Below are positions 5,786 to 6,513 of a stretch of 6,513 nt of DNA, in pieces. Position numbers and translations under genes: made by a program. This DNA comes from Chromatiales bacterium (lineage in GTDB: Bacteria > Pseudomonadota > Gammaproteobacteria > Chromatiales > Chromatiaceae). The stretch lies in the NCBI GenBank assembly GCA_024762485.1, contig JANTHH010000154.1, positions 1 through 6,513 of the forward strand, in the 5' to 3' direction. Positions within the stretch are counted from its first letter, which is position 1, and every line of letters starts with the position of its first letter. The notes beneath the pieces are model-generated. The model saw nothing but the letters and a program-made list of their open reading frames with translations. It did not search any database and was not told the DNA's origin.

Positions 5786-5807
5786 CGGAAATAAAGGCAG
5801 ATTTCCG
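5786..5807. repeat. Inverted repeat just after the peptidase stop codon
   Basis: CGGAAAT (5786-5792) and ATTTCCG (5801-5807) are perfect 7-base inverted arms around an 8-base spacer, starting 3 bases after the peptidase stop. A U-rich tail is absent in the transcribed direction, so it is at best a weak terminator of the peptidase transcript. It might instead protect the mRNA 3' end or bind a regulator. Confidence 0.4.
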
Positions 5808-5810
5808 GCA

Positions 5811-6494
5811 TCAGCGACGGATAAGCCGCCACCAGCGCCAGAAATTGAGCAGACCCGCCAGTGCCGCGGCCACATAGGTGAAGGCGGCCGCCCGCAGGAT
5901 GCGTTGTGCGGGCCGATGCTGTGCAGGGGTGAGATAGCCCTGCCTGAGAATCGGCAGCGCCTTGGAAAAGCTGGCATCCCACTCCACCGGCAGGGTCAGC
6001 AGCTGTACCAGCAGACCGCTGCCGAGGAGAAGAAAGGCAGCCAGGGCGGTGATCAGGCCCGGCGAGGGGGCCCGGGTGATCAGCGTGGCCAGCGGCGCGG
6101 CGAACAGCAGGAAGGACCCGACAGGCTGCGCCCAGGTGGCGAGGCGGGCGGTGTGGATACGCAGCCGGAACAGCGGTTCGTCTGCGGCATGTTGCAGTGC
6201 GTGGCCCACCTCGTGCGCAGCGACGGTGATGGCGGTCAGTGACCGGCCATCGAGCTTGTCCGGACTCAGGCGCACCGTCCGGCTGTCCGGGTCGTAGTGA
6301 TCACCCTGCTCGCTGGCCTCCACCTTCACCGCCTGCAGGCCGAAGCGGTCGAGCAGGTGCCGCGCCAGTTCACCGCCGCTGCCGGGGAAATTGTCCTCGG
6401 CCTCGCGGCCATAGCGCTCGAGCACATGGCGCACCCACAGCTGCGGCCCGAGCAGTGCCACCAGCAGCAGGATCAACAGCAGCAGATAGGTCAT
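5811..6494 (-). CDS. YugP-family membrane zinc metallopeptidase (Zn_peptidase_2)
   Basis: Predicted membrane-bound neutral zinc metallopeptidase of the YugP/Zn_peptidase_2 family; its natural substrate is unknown to me. The 227-residue product has an N-terminal membrane anchor (3-19), a cytosolic or periplasmic segment with RTVRLSPDKLDGRSLTAITV (72-91), and the gluzincin-like motif HEVGHALQHA at 94-103. H94 and H98 are likely zinc ligands and E95 the catalytic base. Hydrophobic helices follow at about 123-140, 146-168 and 201-217. The motif LPVEWDASFSKAL (168-180), corresponding to the PVEFDAS block of this family, probably supplies the third ligand (E171 or D173). ATG at 6494 has AGGGGGG 6 nt upstream. 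It is co-oriented with the flagellar operon but separated from it by 188 nt and a dedicated sigma-54 promoter, so a link to motility is unproven. Confidence 0.88.
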   Translation of the reverse strand: MTYLLLLILLLVALLGPQLWVRHVLERYGREAEDNFPGSGGELARHLLDRFGLQAVKVEASEQGDHYDPDSRTVRLSPDKLDGRSLTAITVAAHEVGHALQHAADEPLFRLRIHTARLATWAQPVGSFLLFAAPLATLITRAPSPGLITALAAFLLLGSGLLVQLLTLPVEWDASFSKALPILRQGYLTPAQHRPAQRILRAAAFTYVAAALAGLLNFWRWWRLIRR

Positions 6495-6513
6495 TGCCCG
6501 CCCCCCTCTGCTG

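Noticed and set aside
1..6513. Mobile elements, CRISPR arrays, tRNA/rRNA genes or toxin/defence genes
   Set aside because: Apart from the 188-base and 47-base spacers and short edge sequence, the window is filled by conserved flagellar genes and one peptidase. I saw no repeat array, transposase or RNA gene.

Overview
The window is almost entirely one minus-strand flagellar operon from a GC-rich proteobacterium. Read in the direction of transcription (right to left) it contains fliL, fliM, fliN, fliO, fliP, fliQ, fliR, flhB and the first 77 codons of flhA, which runs off the left edge. This gene order, headed by a near-perfect sigma-54 (-24/-12) promoter, is typical of polar-flagellated Gammaproteobacteria of the Pseudomonas/Vibrio/Chromatiales type, where flagellar operons depend on RpoN and FleQ/FlrC-like activators. 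The order and promoter are read from the sequence; the taxonomic placement is inference, and no species is claimed.

Layout from right to left. 6495-6513 carries only a Shine-Dalgarno region. 5811-6494 (minus) encodes a YugP-type membrane zinc metallopeptidase with an HEVGH motif. 5623-5810 is a 188-base AT-richer intergenic region that holds a short inverted repeat, a FleQ-box-like palindrome, an IHF-like site, a small dyad and the sigma-54 promoter (5685-5700) of the fliL operon. 234-5622 is a tightly packed run of eight complete genes, with junctions ranging from an 8-nt overlap to a 10-nt gap. A 47-nt spacer with two abutting small hairpins then separates flhB from flhA (GTG start at 233).

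Together the genes encode two machines. FliM and FliN are C-ring (switch) proteins that receive CheY-P and set the direction of rotation, and FliL supports the stator at the motor. FliO, FliP, FliQ, FliR, FlhB and FlhA form the membrane export gate of the flagellar type III secretion system; FliO helps assemble the FliP/Q/R core and FlhB switches substrate class by self-cleavage at NPTH. All genes look intact, with their family motifs present and no frameshifts seen.

I found no undescribed system. The parts most worth a second look are the fliL promoter region, the membrane protease directly upstream of the flagellar operon (where fliK often lies in relatives), several start-codon choices, and the flhB-flhA junction.
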